Below, piece by piece: positions 26,967 through 36,101 of a stretch of 64,000 nt of DNA. The position numbers and the translations under genes were made by a program. The notes beneath the pieces were generated by a model. That model was not told the origin of the DNA and made no database searches. It saw only the letters and a list, made by a program, of their open reading frames with translations. The stretch is from Leeuwenhoekiella sp. (lineage in GTDB: Bacteria > Bacteroidota > Bacteroidia > Flavobacteriales > Flavobacteriaceae), in NCBI GenBank assembly GCA_002708845.1, contig PAPI01000036.1, positions 62,001 through 126,000 of the forward strand. The letters are read 5' to 3'. Position 1 is the stretch's first letter; the number at the start of each line of letters is the position of its first letter.

Positions 26967-29372
26967 ATGCGGATTCTTTTTACGCTCCTTTTTTTTATCA
27001 ACTTCGGTTGTGCAATTTTCGCGCAGCAGATACGCGTTTTAGATCTTCAGACCGGCGAAGCGATTGAAAATGCCAGTCTCTACAATACCGAAAAAAGCCA
27101 TTCCGCAGTTTCTGATGCAGATGGCCGGGTCGATGTTTCGGCATTTACAAATGGAGAGACGATTTTTATTTCTCACGTTTCTCATCTCACAAAAAAAACA
27201 ACAAAAGCAGCACTCATTGCCGCAGGTAATGTGGTTTATCTGGCAGATGATGAAAACCTGCTGAATGAGGTGGTGCTTTCGGTATCAAAGTTTGAGCAAA
27301 AAGAGCGCGAAGTCGCCCAAAAAATCATTTCGTTGGATGCCGAAGATGTAGAGCTTAAAAATCCACAAACTGCAGCCGATTTGTTAGATCAAAGCGGGCA
27401 GGTTTTTGTTCAAAAAAGTCAGTTGGGTGGCGGTAGCCCGATGATACGTGGTTTTTCTACTAACCGCTTGCTGATCACCGTAGATGGCGTGCGGATGAAT
27501 ACCGCAATTTTTCGCTCCGGAAACCTGCAAAACGTGATTAATATAGATCCCTTTAGTGTGGACCAAACTGAAATTATTTTAGGTCCGGGCTCGGTGATTT
27601 ATGGTAGCGACGCGGTAGGCGGGGTAATGAATTTTTATACCAAAAGAACGGCTTTTTCTTTTGAAGATAACACCGCTTTAAGCGGAATGGCTTTAACCCG
27701 ATACGCTACCGCAAACAACGAAAAAACGGGTCACGTCGAGCTCAATATCGGCCGAAAAAAATGGGCTTTTTTAAGCAGCATCAGTTATTCGGATTTTGAT
27801 GATTTACGTATGGGCGAGCACGGCCCGGACGATTACTTAAGGTCTGAATATGTTGTTACGGAAAATGGTGTGGATCGCGTTGTTGAAAACGACAATCCAC
27901 TGGTACAGGTGCCCACCGGATATGATCTGCTCAATCTCACACAAAAAATACGTTTTATGCCTAATGCGATTTGGGATTTTAACCTGGGTCTGCATTACAG
28001 CACCACTTCCGATTATGCCCGTTATGATAGGCTTACCCGCAAGCGCGACCGTCAATTGCGTGCAGCCGAGTGGTATTACGGGCCGCAAACCTGGTTTATG
28101 GGTAATTTTCAGATTGATAAAAAAGGAAATGGCGATTTCTATGATGAAGCTAAGCTGAATGCGGTTATTCAGTATTTTGAAGAAAGCCGAAACGACCGGG
28201 ATTTTGGAAAAACAGACTTATTCACCACCCAAGAGCAGGTTAATGCGTATTCGCTAAGTGCCGATTTTACTAAAAAATGGCGGGAACATCGTTTGTTTTA
28301 CGGCTTAGAATATGTTTTGAATAAAATCGGTTCATACGGTAAACAAACCGATATCACTACTGGGGAAGAAGCACCCACAGCCAGCCGCTATCCCGATGAC
28401 TCAAGTTGGCAATCCCTCGCTGCTTATGTAAGCGGGCAGTTTGATTTAGCTGAAGATTTAACGTTTCAGACCGGACTGCGCTACAACCAGATTTTTCTAA
28501 ATGCCCGTTTTGATGATACCTTTTACGATTTTCCGTTTAAAGAGGCTGATTTAAATTTTGGGAATGTCACCGGCTCAGCAGGCTTAAACTGGCAAACCAA
28601 CGAAACACTTAATTTACGCCTCAATCTGGGGACTGCGTTTCGTGCGCCCAACATTGATGATATCGGGAAGATTTTTGACAGCGAACCCGGTTCAGTTGTA
28701 GTGCCCAATCCCGATTTAAAAGCGGAATATGCATACAATGCCGAAATTGGCGCCGGTTTGCGCGTAGGCGAAAAGTTGCGTTTGGATTTTGCGACCTATT
28801 ACACCAAATTGAATAATGCGCTGGTACGCCGCGATTATAGTTTAAATGGTGAAACCATTATTGATTATCAGGGCGAGCCCAGCACTGTGCAGGCCATACA
28901 AAACGCTGCGAGTGCTGAAGTGTACGGTCTGGAAGCCGGCCTCGAATATTTATTTACTAAAAACTTAAAGCTTACCTCGCAAATCACGATTACTGAAGGC
29001 AGTCAGGAAGAAGATGATGGCAGCAACGCGCCTTTGCGTCATGCGGCTCCCACTTTTGGAAATACCCATATCATTTACCGAATGAAGCGTTGGAAGTTTG
29101 ATGCTTCTGCGATCTACAACGGGCAGTTTGATTTTGATGAACTCGCCCCATCTCAGGTAGGCAATGCTTATTTGTACGCGCTTGATGCTAATGGTAATCC
29201 CTATTCTCCGCGCTGGTACACGCTCAATCTCTACAGCGAATACCAGATTGCCAAAAACTGGAAAGCTACCGCTGCTCTGGAAAACATCACCGATCAACGC
29301 TATCGCCCCTATTCTTCAGGTATTTCAGCGCCCGGAAGGAATTTGATTGTGGCGTTGAAATATAGTTTTTAG
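26967..29372 (+). CDS. TonB-dependent receptor
   Basis: The 801-residue outer-membrane receptor has a signal peptide ending 'CAIFAQQ', a carboxypeptidase-like N-terminal domain (about 20-95) and a plug domain ('AADLLDQSGQVFVQKSQLGG', 'MIRGFSTNRLLITVDGVRMN', 'IILGPGSVIYGSDAVGGV'). A 22-strand barrel ends in 'GRNLIVALKYSF'. It has FRAP ('TAFRAPNIDD') and NPDL ('VVPNPDLKAEY') boxes seen in haem/haemoglobin receptors, but the usual His between them is absent, so a haem ligand is only one possibility. It starts 10 bp after recO. Confidence 0.93.
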   Translation: MRILFTLLFFINFGCAIFAQQIRVLDLQTGEAIENASLYNTEKSHSAVSDADGRVDVSAFTNGETIFISHVSHLTKKTTKAALIAAGNVVYLADDENLLNEVVLSVSKFEQKEREVAQKIISLDAEDVELKNPQTAADLLDQSGQVFVQKSQLGGGSPMIRGFSTNRLLITVDGVRMNTAIFRSGNLQNVINIDPFSVDQTEIILGPGSVIYGSDAVGGVMNFYTKRTAFSFEDNTALSGMALTRYATANNEKTGHVELNIGRKKWAFLSSISYSDFDDLRMGEHGPDDYLRSEYVVTENGVDRVVENDNPLVQVPTGYDLLNLTQKIRFMPNAIWDFNLGLHYSTTSDYARYDRLTRKRDRQLRAAEWYYGPQTWFMGNFQIDKKGNGDFYDEAKLNAVIQYFEESRNDRDFGKTDLFTTQEQVNAYSLSADFTKKWREHRLFYGLEYVLNKIGSYGKQTDITTGEEAPTASRYPDDSSWQSLAAYVSGQFDLAEDLTFQTGLRYNQIFLNARFDDTFYDFPFKEADLNFGNVTGSAGLNWQTNETLNLRLNLGTAFRAPNIDDIGKIFDSEPGSVVVPNPDLKAEYAYNAEIGAGLRVGEKLRLDFATYYTKLNNALVRRDYSLNGETIIDYQGEPSTVQAIQNAASAEVYGLEAGLEYLFTKNLKLTSQITITEGSQEEDDGSNAPLRHAAPTFGNTHIIYRMKRWKFDASAIYNGQFDFDELAPSQVGNAYLYALDANGNPYSPRWYTLNLYSEYQIAKNWKATAALENITDQRYRPYSSGISAPGRNLIVALKYSF

Positions 29373-29406
29373 AAATACACTAACTTCAGCCTAAACTAAA
29401 ACCGGG

Positions 29407-30729
29407 ATGAACTTGAAACTACATCACGTTTTCTATTTAGGTTTTGTACTGTTACAGATTATTTCTGTGCAGGCTCAAACCTATTCGCCTAACCGTACTT
29501 ATAACGATACACTCGATTACCGCCCTGTAAATTCTGATTTTATCATTTCCAAAGTAGATTCCATAATGAATCTGGGAATTGAAAATCAGGCATTTCCCGG
29601 AGCGCAAGTGTTGGTGGCCAAAAACGGCAGTATTATTTTTCACAAAGCATACGGGTTTCATACGTATGACAGTTTGCAGCCGGTTAAAAATGATGATTTA
29701 TACGATCTGGCTTCGGTGACCAAAGTGACGGCAGCTTTACCCGCGATTATGAAGCTGGTTGATGCAGGTAAACTCGATCTGGATTCACCTTTTAGCACCT
29801 ACTGGACCCCCTGGAAGCGGCGCCGCGATAAACGCGATTTGACCCTTCGCGAAATTCTTGCACATCAGGCCGGTCTGGAACCTTATATTGTTTTTTTAAG
29901 CGATGTACTTAAAAAAGACGGAAGCTTTAAGCATCGATTTGTACACGATAAAAAATCCCGGCGGTTTTCGGTACAGACGTATAACAACCTGTGGTTAAAC
30001 AAACGTTTTGTGCGCAAAATGTATCGTAAAATCAACCGCTCTGAAGTTTCCGAAGAGAAGAAATACACCTATTCGGGGCTTTCGTTTTTGCTCTATCCTC
30101 AAATTGTGGAGAACCTAACAGGTGTGCCGTACGAGCAGTATCTTAAGGAAAACTTTTACGGCCCGCTGGGTGCTAAAACCTTGATGTTTAATCCCGAACA
30201 ACACGGTTTTCCGCAGGAACGCATCATTCCCACCGAGGCCGATTCCATCTACCGCAAAGCGGAGGTTTTAGGCTGGGTACACGATGAGAATGCAAGTTTG
30301 ATGGGCGGTGTTTCGGGCAATGCAGGCCTGTTTGCGACCGCAGCTGATTTGGCCAAACTGATACAGATGTATATGAATATGGGCATCTATGACGGCAAGC
30401 GTTATATTTCAGAAAAAACCATGCGCGAATTTACACGGGTTCAATATCCGGATAACGATAACCGCCGCGGTTTGGGTTTTGATAAACCTTATTTAAACAA
30501 TGCCGAAAAACCACTGGCAGAAGCCTATCCCAATCCTGAAGTGAGCCCTGCAAGCTTTGGGCACAGCGGGTTTACCGGTACTTTTGTGTGGGCAGACCCG
30601 GTTAACGAATTGGTTTTTGTCTTTCTATCTAACCGGGTTTACCCCAGCCGAACGCATACTGCGATTTACGATCTGAACATCAGGCCGGCACTGATGCAGG
30701 TTTTTTATCAGGCTCCGGAATTGAATTAG
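29407..30729 (+). CDS. Exported serine hydrolase, class C beta-lactamase family
   Basis: The protein is 440 residues with a signal peptide ending 'ISVQAQTYSP'. The beta-lactamase/D-Ala-D-Ala-carboxypeptidase fold is shown by S-x-x-K in 'DLASVTKVTAAL', the Tyr motif 'YTYSGLSF', and 'GHSGFTG' replacing the KTG motif. Such enzymes are esterases, amidases or transpeptidases. A genuine beta-lactamase role is not indicated. It starts 35 bp after the receptor gene and may share its transcript. Confidence 0.9.
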   Translation: MNLKLHHVFYLGFVLLQIISVQAQTYSPNRTYNDTLDYRPVNSDFIISKVDSIMNLGIENQAFPGAQVLVAKNGSIIFHKAYGFHTYDSLQPVKNDDLYDLASVTKVTAALPAIMKLVDAGKLDLDSPFSTYWTPWKRRRDKRDLTLREILAHQAGLEPYIVFLSDVLKKDGSFKHRFVHDKKSRRFSVQTYNNLWLNKRFVRKMYRKINRSEVSEEKKYTYSGLSFLLYPQIVENLTGVPYEQYLKENFYGPLGAKTLMFNPEQHGFPQERIIPTEADSIYRKAEVLGWVHDENASLMGGVSGNAGLFATAADLAKLIQMYMNMGIYDGKRYISEKTMREFTRVQYPDNDNRRGLGFDKPYLNNAEKPLAEAYPNPEVSPASFGHSGFTGTFVWADPVNELVFVFLSNRVYPSRTHTAIYDLNIRPALMQVFYQAPELN

Positions 30730-30798
30730 GAATAAATTCTCAGAAAAACTGCTGTTGACAGCTTGCTTTTCCTCATCTGTTTTCTAACCAAAATTGTC

Positions 30799-30806
30799 TA
30801 ATTTTG
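30799..30806 (+). promoter_or_regulatory. -7 element TAATTTTG of the ileS operon
   Basis: TAATTTTG matches the Bacteroidota consensus and lies 25 bp upstream of the ileS ATG at 30831. Confidence 0.45.
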
Positions 30807-30830
30807 CACACTTATTAGAAAACGCATATC

Positions 30831-33800
30831 ATGAGCACAAAGTTCCCTGAATATAAAGGACTTGACCTGCCAAAAGTGGCCGAAGAAATTTTAGCCTACT
30901 GGCAGGAAAACGAAATCTTTGAAAAGAGTATCTCAACCCGCGAAGGTAATGAGCCCTACATCTTTTTTGAAGGTCCGCCATCTGCAAACGGAATGCCCGG
31001 TATTCACCACGTGATGGCACGTGCGATTAAAGATATTTTCTGTCGTTTTCAAACCCAAAAAGGGAAGCAGGTAAAGCGTAAGGCCGGTTGGGATACTCAC
31101 GGACTTCCGGTAGAGTTGGGTGTTGAGAAAGAACTCGGCATTACCAAAGAAGACATCGGTAAAAAAATAAGCGTTTCTGAATACAACGAAGCCTGTAAGA
31201 ATGCAGTAATGCGCTACACCGATGTGTGGAACAACCTTACTGAACAAATGGGGTATTGGGTAGATATGGAAGATCCCTACATTACCTACAAGCCCAAATA
31301 CATGGAAACGGTATGGTGGCTGCTTAAAAACATTTATGATAAAGGCCTTATTTACAAAGGCTACACGATACAACCTTATTCTCCTAAGGCAGGAACTGGT
31401 TTAAGTTCGCACGAACTCAACCAGCCCGGTACCTATCAGGATGTGACTGATACTACAGTAACAGCATTTTTTCCCCTGGCCCCCCAAGGGGGAAATGTGG
31501 AACGTTTCAAAAAGGCTTTCAAAATAAGTAAAAGCTCCCCCTTGGGGGGCGGGGGGGGATTTGGTTTTCTTGCCTGGACGACCACGCCCTGGACTTTGCC
31601 TTCTAACACCGCGTTGACGGTTGGGAAAAAGATCGATTATGTATTGGTTAAAACCTTTAATCAGTACACGTTTGAGCCTATTCAGGTGGTTTGTGCTAAA
31701 GCTTTGGTGGATAAACAATTCTCTAAAAAATTCTTCGTTGCTGAAAGTGAGGAAGATTTTACCAATTTCAGCGAAAAAGATAAAAAGATCCCATATCAAA
31801 TCGTAGCTGAATGCAAAGGCAGCGACCTGCTTGAGTTGCGTTACGAGCCGGTGATTGATTATGTGCAACCGCATGACAATCCGGAAAATGCATTCCGGGT
31901 GATTGCCGGGGATTTTGTAACTACTGAAGATGGTACCGGTATCGTGCATACCTCACCCACTTTTGGTGCAGACGATGCTATGGTAGCCAAACAGGCAGAG
32001 CCACCCGTACCGCCTATGCTTGTTAAAGATGAGAACGGAAACTTAGTACCGCTTGTAGACCTTCAGGGTCGTTTTCGTCCTGAGTTGAAAGAATTTGGAG
32101 GTAAATACGTTAAAAACGAGTATTACGACGACGGTGAAGCACCCGAAAAGAGTGTTGACGTTGAGATTGCGATTAAATTAAAGGAAGAAAACAAAGCCTT
32201 CAAGGTGGAAAAATACGTGCACAGTTATCCCAACTGCTGGCGTACCGATAAACCTATTTTATACTATCCGCTAGATTCTTGGTTTATCAAAGTGACCGAT
32301 GTACGTGATCGTATGCACGAGTTAAATTTAGGCATCAACTGGAAACCTAAAGCGACCGGAGAAGGCCGTTTCGGCAACTGGCTGGCTAATGCCAACGACT
32401 GGAATTTATCACGCTCGCGTTACTGGGGAATTCCGTTGCCAATCTGGAGAACAGAGGATGGCAAAGAGGAAATCATCATTGGTTCGGTTGCCGAACTAAA
32501 AGAAAAAATCACCGAAGCGATAAATGCCGGAGTGATGGATGCCGATCCGTTTGCAGATTTTGTGCCGGGCGACATGAGTGAAGCGAATTATGATTTAATC
32601 GATCTGCATAAAAATGTGGTAGATGAGATAAAACTGGTTTCGCAAAGCGGAAAAGTTATGCGTCGCGAAGCAGATCTGATCGATGTGTGGTTTGACAGCG
32701 GAAGCATGCCGTACGCACAATGGCATTACCCGTTTGAAAACAAAGAGAAAGTAGAAAAAACCTGGCGTAAAGCCGATTTTATCGCAGAAGGGGTTGACCA
32801 AACCCGTGGATGGTTTTATACCCTTCACGCGATTGCTACAATGACTTTTGACGATGTAGCGTATAAAAATGTAGTCTCAAACGGACTTGTACTCGACAAA
32901 AACGGACAAAAAATGTCGAAGCGTTTGGGTAATGCAGTAGATCCGTTTACGACGCTTAATACCTTTGGTCCAGATGCGACCCGCTGGTATATGATCAGCA
33001 ATGCAAACCCATGGGATAACCTGAAGTTTGATCTGGACGGGATTACTGAAGTACAACGTAAATTCTTCGGTACCCTTTATAATACCTATTCATTCTTTTC
33101 GCTTTATGCGAATTTGGATAATTTCAGCTATGCTGAAGAAGAAATTGCCTGGAAAGACCGCCCGGAGATTGACCGCTGGATTCTTTCAGAATTAAATACA
33201 TTGATCGATCAGGTAGATGCTTTTTACGCCGATTATGAGCCTACCAAGGCTACGCGTGCGATTTCAGATTTTGTGCAGGAAAACCTGAGTAACTGGTTCG
33301 TGCGTTTAAGTCGCCGCCGTTACTGGAAAGGCGAGTATGCGCACGATAAAATTTCGGCCTATCAAACTTTATATACCTGTTTGATTACGGTTGCAAAACT
33401 GGGCGCTCCGGTAGCTCCATTTTATATGGATCGTTTGTATAAAGACCTGAACGGATTAACCGGTCGCGAAGCTTCAGAAAGTGTACATTTGGCAGATTTT
33501 CCGGTGAGTGATGCTTCACAAATAGACCGCAGTCTGGAACGCAAGATGCAAAAAGCACAGACCATTTCATCGTTAACGCTTTCGCTTCGTGCAAAGGAAA
33601 AAATAAAGGTAAGGCAGCCTTTACAGCGTATTATGATCCCGGTTTTGGATGAGAGTCAGCGGGAAGAAATACTTTCGGTACAGGATTTGATAAAATCTGA
33701 GGTAAATGTCAAGCAAATTGAACTGATTGATGATGCTTCGGGAATCCTGGTGAAGAATATTAAACCCAATTTTAAGGTGTTGGGACCTCGTTTTGGAAAA

Positions 33801-34271
33801 GATATGAAGCTGGTAGCCGGTGCTATAACTGCTATGAGTGCCAAAGATATAGCCACTATTGAAAATGAAGGAAAAATCACGGTGGACATTAATGGAAAAA
33901 GTGTTATTTTGGCGCCCGAAGATGTGGAAATCACCTCTCAGGATATTGAAGGTTGGCTAGTTGCAAGCGGCGGCGGACTCACCGTTGCACTCGATGTAAC
34001 GCTAACCGAAGAATTGAAAAATGAAGGTATTGCCCGCGAACTGATTAATCGCATTCAAAACCTGCGTAAAGACAGTGGTTTTGAAGTAACCGATAAGATT
34101 GAAGTACAATTACAGCGTGACGGAAAGGTCGAGAAAGCCGTTAGCGAGAATTTAGACTATATAAAAATGGAAACGCTCACCGCAAAACTCGACGTTGCAG
34201 AGCAGGTTACTAACGGAATAGCTATTGCTTTTGATGATGTAGAAACAATATTGGCTATTAAAAAACAGTAA
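30831..34271 (+). CDS. ileS: Isoleucyl-tRNA synthetase, type 2, with GXHH signature and in-frame repeat insertion
   Basis: The protein is 1146 residues, longer than the roughly 940 residues of type 1 enzymes, and reads as a eukaryote-like type 2 IleRS ('DTHGLPVELGVEKELGI'). It charges tRNA-Ile. The class I HIGH motif position reads G57-I58-H59-H60 instead of HXGH. The KMSKS motif is 'QKMSKRLG'. The CP1 editing domain begins around residue 195; 'FLAWTTTPWTLPSN' follows. Immediately before it, residues about 214-246 are encoded by a palindromic repeat (31471-31559; Gly/Pro-rich ends around 'ERFKKAFKISK'). The reading frame is intact. It heads an operon with a DksA-like gene, a hypothetical gene and lspA. 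Confidence 0.96.
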   Translation: MSTKFPEYKGLDLPKVAEEILAYWQENEIFEKSISTREGNEPYIFFEGPPSANGMPGIHHVMARAIKDIFCRFQTQKGKQVKRKAGWDTHGLPVELGVEKELGITKEDIGKKISVSEYNEACKNAVMRYTDVWNNLTEQMGYWVDMEDPYITYKPKYMETVWWLLKNIYDKGLIYKGYTIQPYSPKAGTGLSSHELNQPGTYQDVTDTTVTAFFPLAPQGGNVERFKKAFKISKSSPLGGGGGFGFLAWTTTPWTLPSNTALTVGKKIDYVLVKTFNQYTFEPIQVVCAKALVDKQFSKKFFVAESEEDFTNFSEKDKKIPYQIVAECKGSDLLELRYEPVIDYVQPHDNPENAFRVIAGDFVTTEDGTGIVHTSPTFGADDAMVAKQAEPPVPPMLVKDENGNLVPLVDLQGRFRPELKEFGGKYVKNEYYDDGEAPEKSVDVEIAIKLKEENKAFKVEKYVHSYPNCWRTDKPILYYPLDSWFIKVTDVRDRMHELNLGINWKPKATGEGRFGNWLANANDWNLSRSRYWGIPLPIWRTEDGKEEIIIGSVAELKEKITEAINAGVMDADPFADFVPGDMSEANYDLIDLHKNVVDEIKLVSQSGKVMRREADLIDVWFDSGSMPYAQWHYPFENKEKVEKTWRKADFIAEGVDQTRGWFYTLHAIATMTFDDVAYKNVVSNGLVLDKNGQKMSKRLGNAVDPFTTLNTFGPDATRWYMISNANPWDNLKFDLDGITEVQRKFFGTLYNTYSFFSLYANLDNFSYAEEEIAWKDRPEIDRWILSELNTLIDQVDAFYADYEPTKATRAISDFVQENLSNWFVRLSRRRYWKGEYAHDKISAYQTLYTCLITVAKLGAPVAPFYMDRLYKDLNGLTGREASESVHLADFPVSDASQIDRSLERKMQKAQTISSLTLSLRAKEKIKVRQPLQRIMIPVLDESQREEILSVQDLIKSEVNVKQIELIDDASGILVKNIKPNFKVLGPRFGKDMKLVAGAITAMSAKDIATIENEGKITVDINGKSVILAPEDVEITSQDIEGWLVASGGGLTVALDVTLTEELKNEGIARELINRIQNLRKDSGFEVTDKIEVQLQRDGKVEKAVSENLDYIKMETLTAKLDVAEQVTNGIAIAFDDVETILAIKKQ
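31471..31559. repeat. Palindromic repeat element inserted in frame within ileS
   Basis: Two 15-nt arms are exact inverted copies: GCCCCCCAAGGGGGA at 31479-31493 and TCCCCCTTGGGGGGC at 31536-31550. They are separated by 42 nt and extended on both sides by C-runs and G-runs with imperfect pairing. The base composition is unlike flanking ileS DNA. The right arm shares the order AGCTCCC-CTT-G-run-C-G-run-GGAT with the right end of the intergenic element at 59051-59145. It is read in frame through the editing-domain linker. Confidence 0.8.
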
Positions 34272-34277
34272 ACAACT

Positions 34278-34661
34278 ATGGCGGCAGACATTAAAGAACG
34301 TTACAGCGATGCCGAACTCGAAGAGTTCAGAGTATTAATTCAGCAAAAGATTGATAAGGCTCAAAAAGATCTTGACCTTATTAAGAGTGCTTATATGAAT
34401 GATGGGAATAACGGTACAGATGATACTTCACCTACATTTAAAGCTTTTGAGGAAGGTAGCGAGACTATGAGTAAAGAAGCAAATTCTGCTTTGGCCATCC
34501 GTCAGGAGAAGTTTATCCGGGATCTTAGAAACGCGCTTAACCGTATTCAAAATAAGACCTATGGTATATGTCGTGTAACAGGTAAACTGATTAATAAAGA
34601 ACGTTTGAAGTTAGTGCCTCACGCTACACTGAGCATCGAAGCAAAAAACATGCAGAAATAA
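34278..34661 (+). CDS. DksA/TraR-family protein with degenerate zinc finger
   Basis: The protein is 127 residues. A coiled-coil helical hairpin (about residues 8-90, with acidic tip 'NNGTDDTS') precedes the zinc-finger region 'YGICRVTGKLINKERLKLVPHATL'. Only the first of the four zinc Cys ligands remains; the others read Thr, Ser and Ala. DksA-family proteins bind RNA polymerase in the secondary channel, with ppGpp. It starts 6 nt after ileS, with a terminator after it at 34687-34716. Confidence 0.9.
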   Translation: MAADIKERYSDAELEEFRVLIQQKIDKAQKDLDLIKSAYMNDGNNGTDDTSPTFKAFEEGSETMSKEANSALAIRQEKFIRDLRNALNRIQNKTYGICRVTGKLINKERLKLVPHATLSIEAKNMQK

Positions 34662-34686
34662 ACTTTTAACAAGTATAGATTAAGAG

Positions 34687-34716
34687 ACGCTTCAGATTTT
34701 TCTGGAGCGTTTTTTG
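34687..34716 (+). terminator. Terminator after the DksA-like gene
   Basis: A 10-bp stem ACGCTTCAGA / TCTGGAGCGT (one G-T pair) with a 4-nt loop is followed by a T-run. It lies between the DksA-like gene and the 208-residue hypothetical gene, so lspA may need a second promoter. Confidence 0.75.
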
Positions 34717-34731
34717 TTAGTTTAGAGCCCT

Positions 34732-35358
34732 ATGCGGTTACAGAAATTCATTTTGTTAGTTCTTTTTTTGGGAAGCTTTGCCGGTTTTTCGCAGAAAACC
34801 ATGCTTAACACGCTCGATGCGCAATCTGTAAAAGGAATATTTATTGATTCTGATCAGGTTTTTGAGGTGTTTGTAAAAGCTACAAGCAGTTCAGAATTTA
34901 GCGTAACAGCTGAGGTGGAAGGTGAAACCTTTGAAACGCTCAAGTTAGACACTAAAATAGAAAATGGCCTGTGGTATATAAAAACCGGCCGTAGCATAGG
35001 ATTTAAGAATATAGATGATAAGCTGGCGGCGCATAAAGTATTATCAGTAGTATTGTATGTTGAAATGCCTTTAAATAAAGAAGTATGGGTGGATTCGGAT
35101 CTGGCTTCGGTGCAATTAACGGGAGCCTTTAATCAAATCAATCTCAATTTGTTAGGAGGAGGCTGTATACTGAATGATTTTCGCGGTAACGGAATTGTAA
35201 ACACGCTGCGCGGAAATATCAAGGCGAAAGTGAATGATACGCGAGTGCTGGCTGAAAGCCGCAATGGCATTGTTAATATTAAAGAAACCGGTTTCGGAAG
35301 CTTTCTGCTTAGCCTAAAAACGATTGATGGCGATATAAGCGTAAGCCAATCTGAATAA
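34732..35358 (+). CDS. Exported hypothetical protein, beta-repeat (DUF4097-like)
   Basis: The protein is 208 residues with a signal peptide ending 'FAGFSQKT'. The body is beta-rich with short repeats: 'VWVDSDLASVQLTGAFNQINL', then 'ILNDFRGNGIVNTLRG', 'VLAESRNGIVNIKETG', ending 'TIDGDISVSQSE'. This resembles the right-handed beta-helix of DUF4097 (putative adhesin) proteins. No catalytic motif is visible. It lies between the DksA-like gene and lspA. Confidence 0.7.
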   Translation: MRLQKFILLVLFLGSFAGFSQKTMLNTLDAQSVKGIFIDSDQVFEVFVKATSSSEFSVTAEVEGETFETLKLDTKIENGLWYIKTGRSIGFKNIDDKLAAHKVLSVVLYVEMPLNKEVWVDSDLASVQLTGAFNQINLNLLGGGCILNDFRGNGIVNTLRGNIKAKVNDTRVLAESRNGIVNIKETGFGSFLLSLKTIDGDISVSQSE

Positions 35359-35474
35359 ATTAAGTATTTTTACGCGCCTTTACCGCTATATATCCTTAGT
35401 TGAAATGCGGGAAAGGTGTCAGGAATTGAAGAACCTGCGATTTAAAAATCGCGTTCGGCTATTAAAAGAAGTAC

Positions 35475-36101
35475 ATGTCATTAAAGAAATCTATAGGGAT
35501 TATTGTCCTGATTTTGCTGGTGGACCAAATCAGTAAAATTTATATTAAAACACATTTTCAACTTCAGGAGGAAGTTGTTGTTTTTGACTGGTTCCGTATT
35601 TTATTTGTAGAGAATGAAGGTATGGCCTGGGGAGCACAAATCCCCGGTAATTACGGTAAAATTATCCTGACGCTTTTTAGAATAGGTATTCTGCCTTTAA
35701 TTGGTTACTGGTTGTATGACAGTGTCAGGAAAGGAGCTTCCAAAATATTAATTACCGGTATCGCGCTCATATTTGCGGGAGCTTTTGGTAACATTATAGA
35801 TTCTGTTTTTTACGGGGTGATCTTTGACAGCAGTGCAGGTCAGTTGGCAAGCTTTATGCCCGAAGATGGCGGCTATGCCACACTTTTTCATGGCAGGGTA
35901 GTAGATATGTTGTATTTCCCAATGTGGAAAGGCTATTTGCCCGAGTGGTTACCTGTGTGGGGCGGCAAGTACTTTACATTTTTTAATGCGGTTTTCAACA
36001 TCGCCGATATGGCTATTAGTACGGGCGTTGGGTTGCTTTTGGTATTTAATAAGCGTGCTTTTGCAAAAGGCAAGAACGAAGAGCAAGAAACTACAGCATA
36101 A
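35475..36101 (+). CDS. lspA: Lipoprotein signal peptidase (signal peptidase II)
   Basis: The protein is 208 residues, longer than the E. coli enzyme (164), with four membrane segments. The two catalytic Asp motifs are visible: 'AGAFGNIIDSVFYG' and 'FNIADMAISTG'. The extra length lies between them ('DSSAGQLASFMPEDGG...'), as in other Bacteroidota. It cleaves prolipoprotein signal peptides in the inner membrane. Its 3' end overlaps the convergent histidine kinase gene by 11 nt. Confidence 0.95.
   Translation: MSLKKSIGIIVLILLVDQISKIYIKTHFQLQEEVVVFDWFRILFVENEGMAWGAQIPGNYGKIILTLFRIGILPLIGYWLYDSVRKGASKILITGIALIFAGAFGNIIDSVFYGVIFDSSAGQLASFMPEDGGYATLFHGRVVDMLYFPMWKGYLPEWLPVWGGKYFTFFNAVFNIADMAISTGVGLLLVFNKRAFAKGKNEEQETTA

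Noticed and set aside
31401-31949. 182-codon minus-strand open frame within ileS
   Set aside because: It is antisense to an intact essential gene and partly arises from the palindromic repeat. It has no family similarity that I can see.
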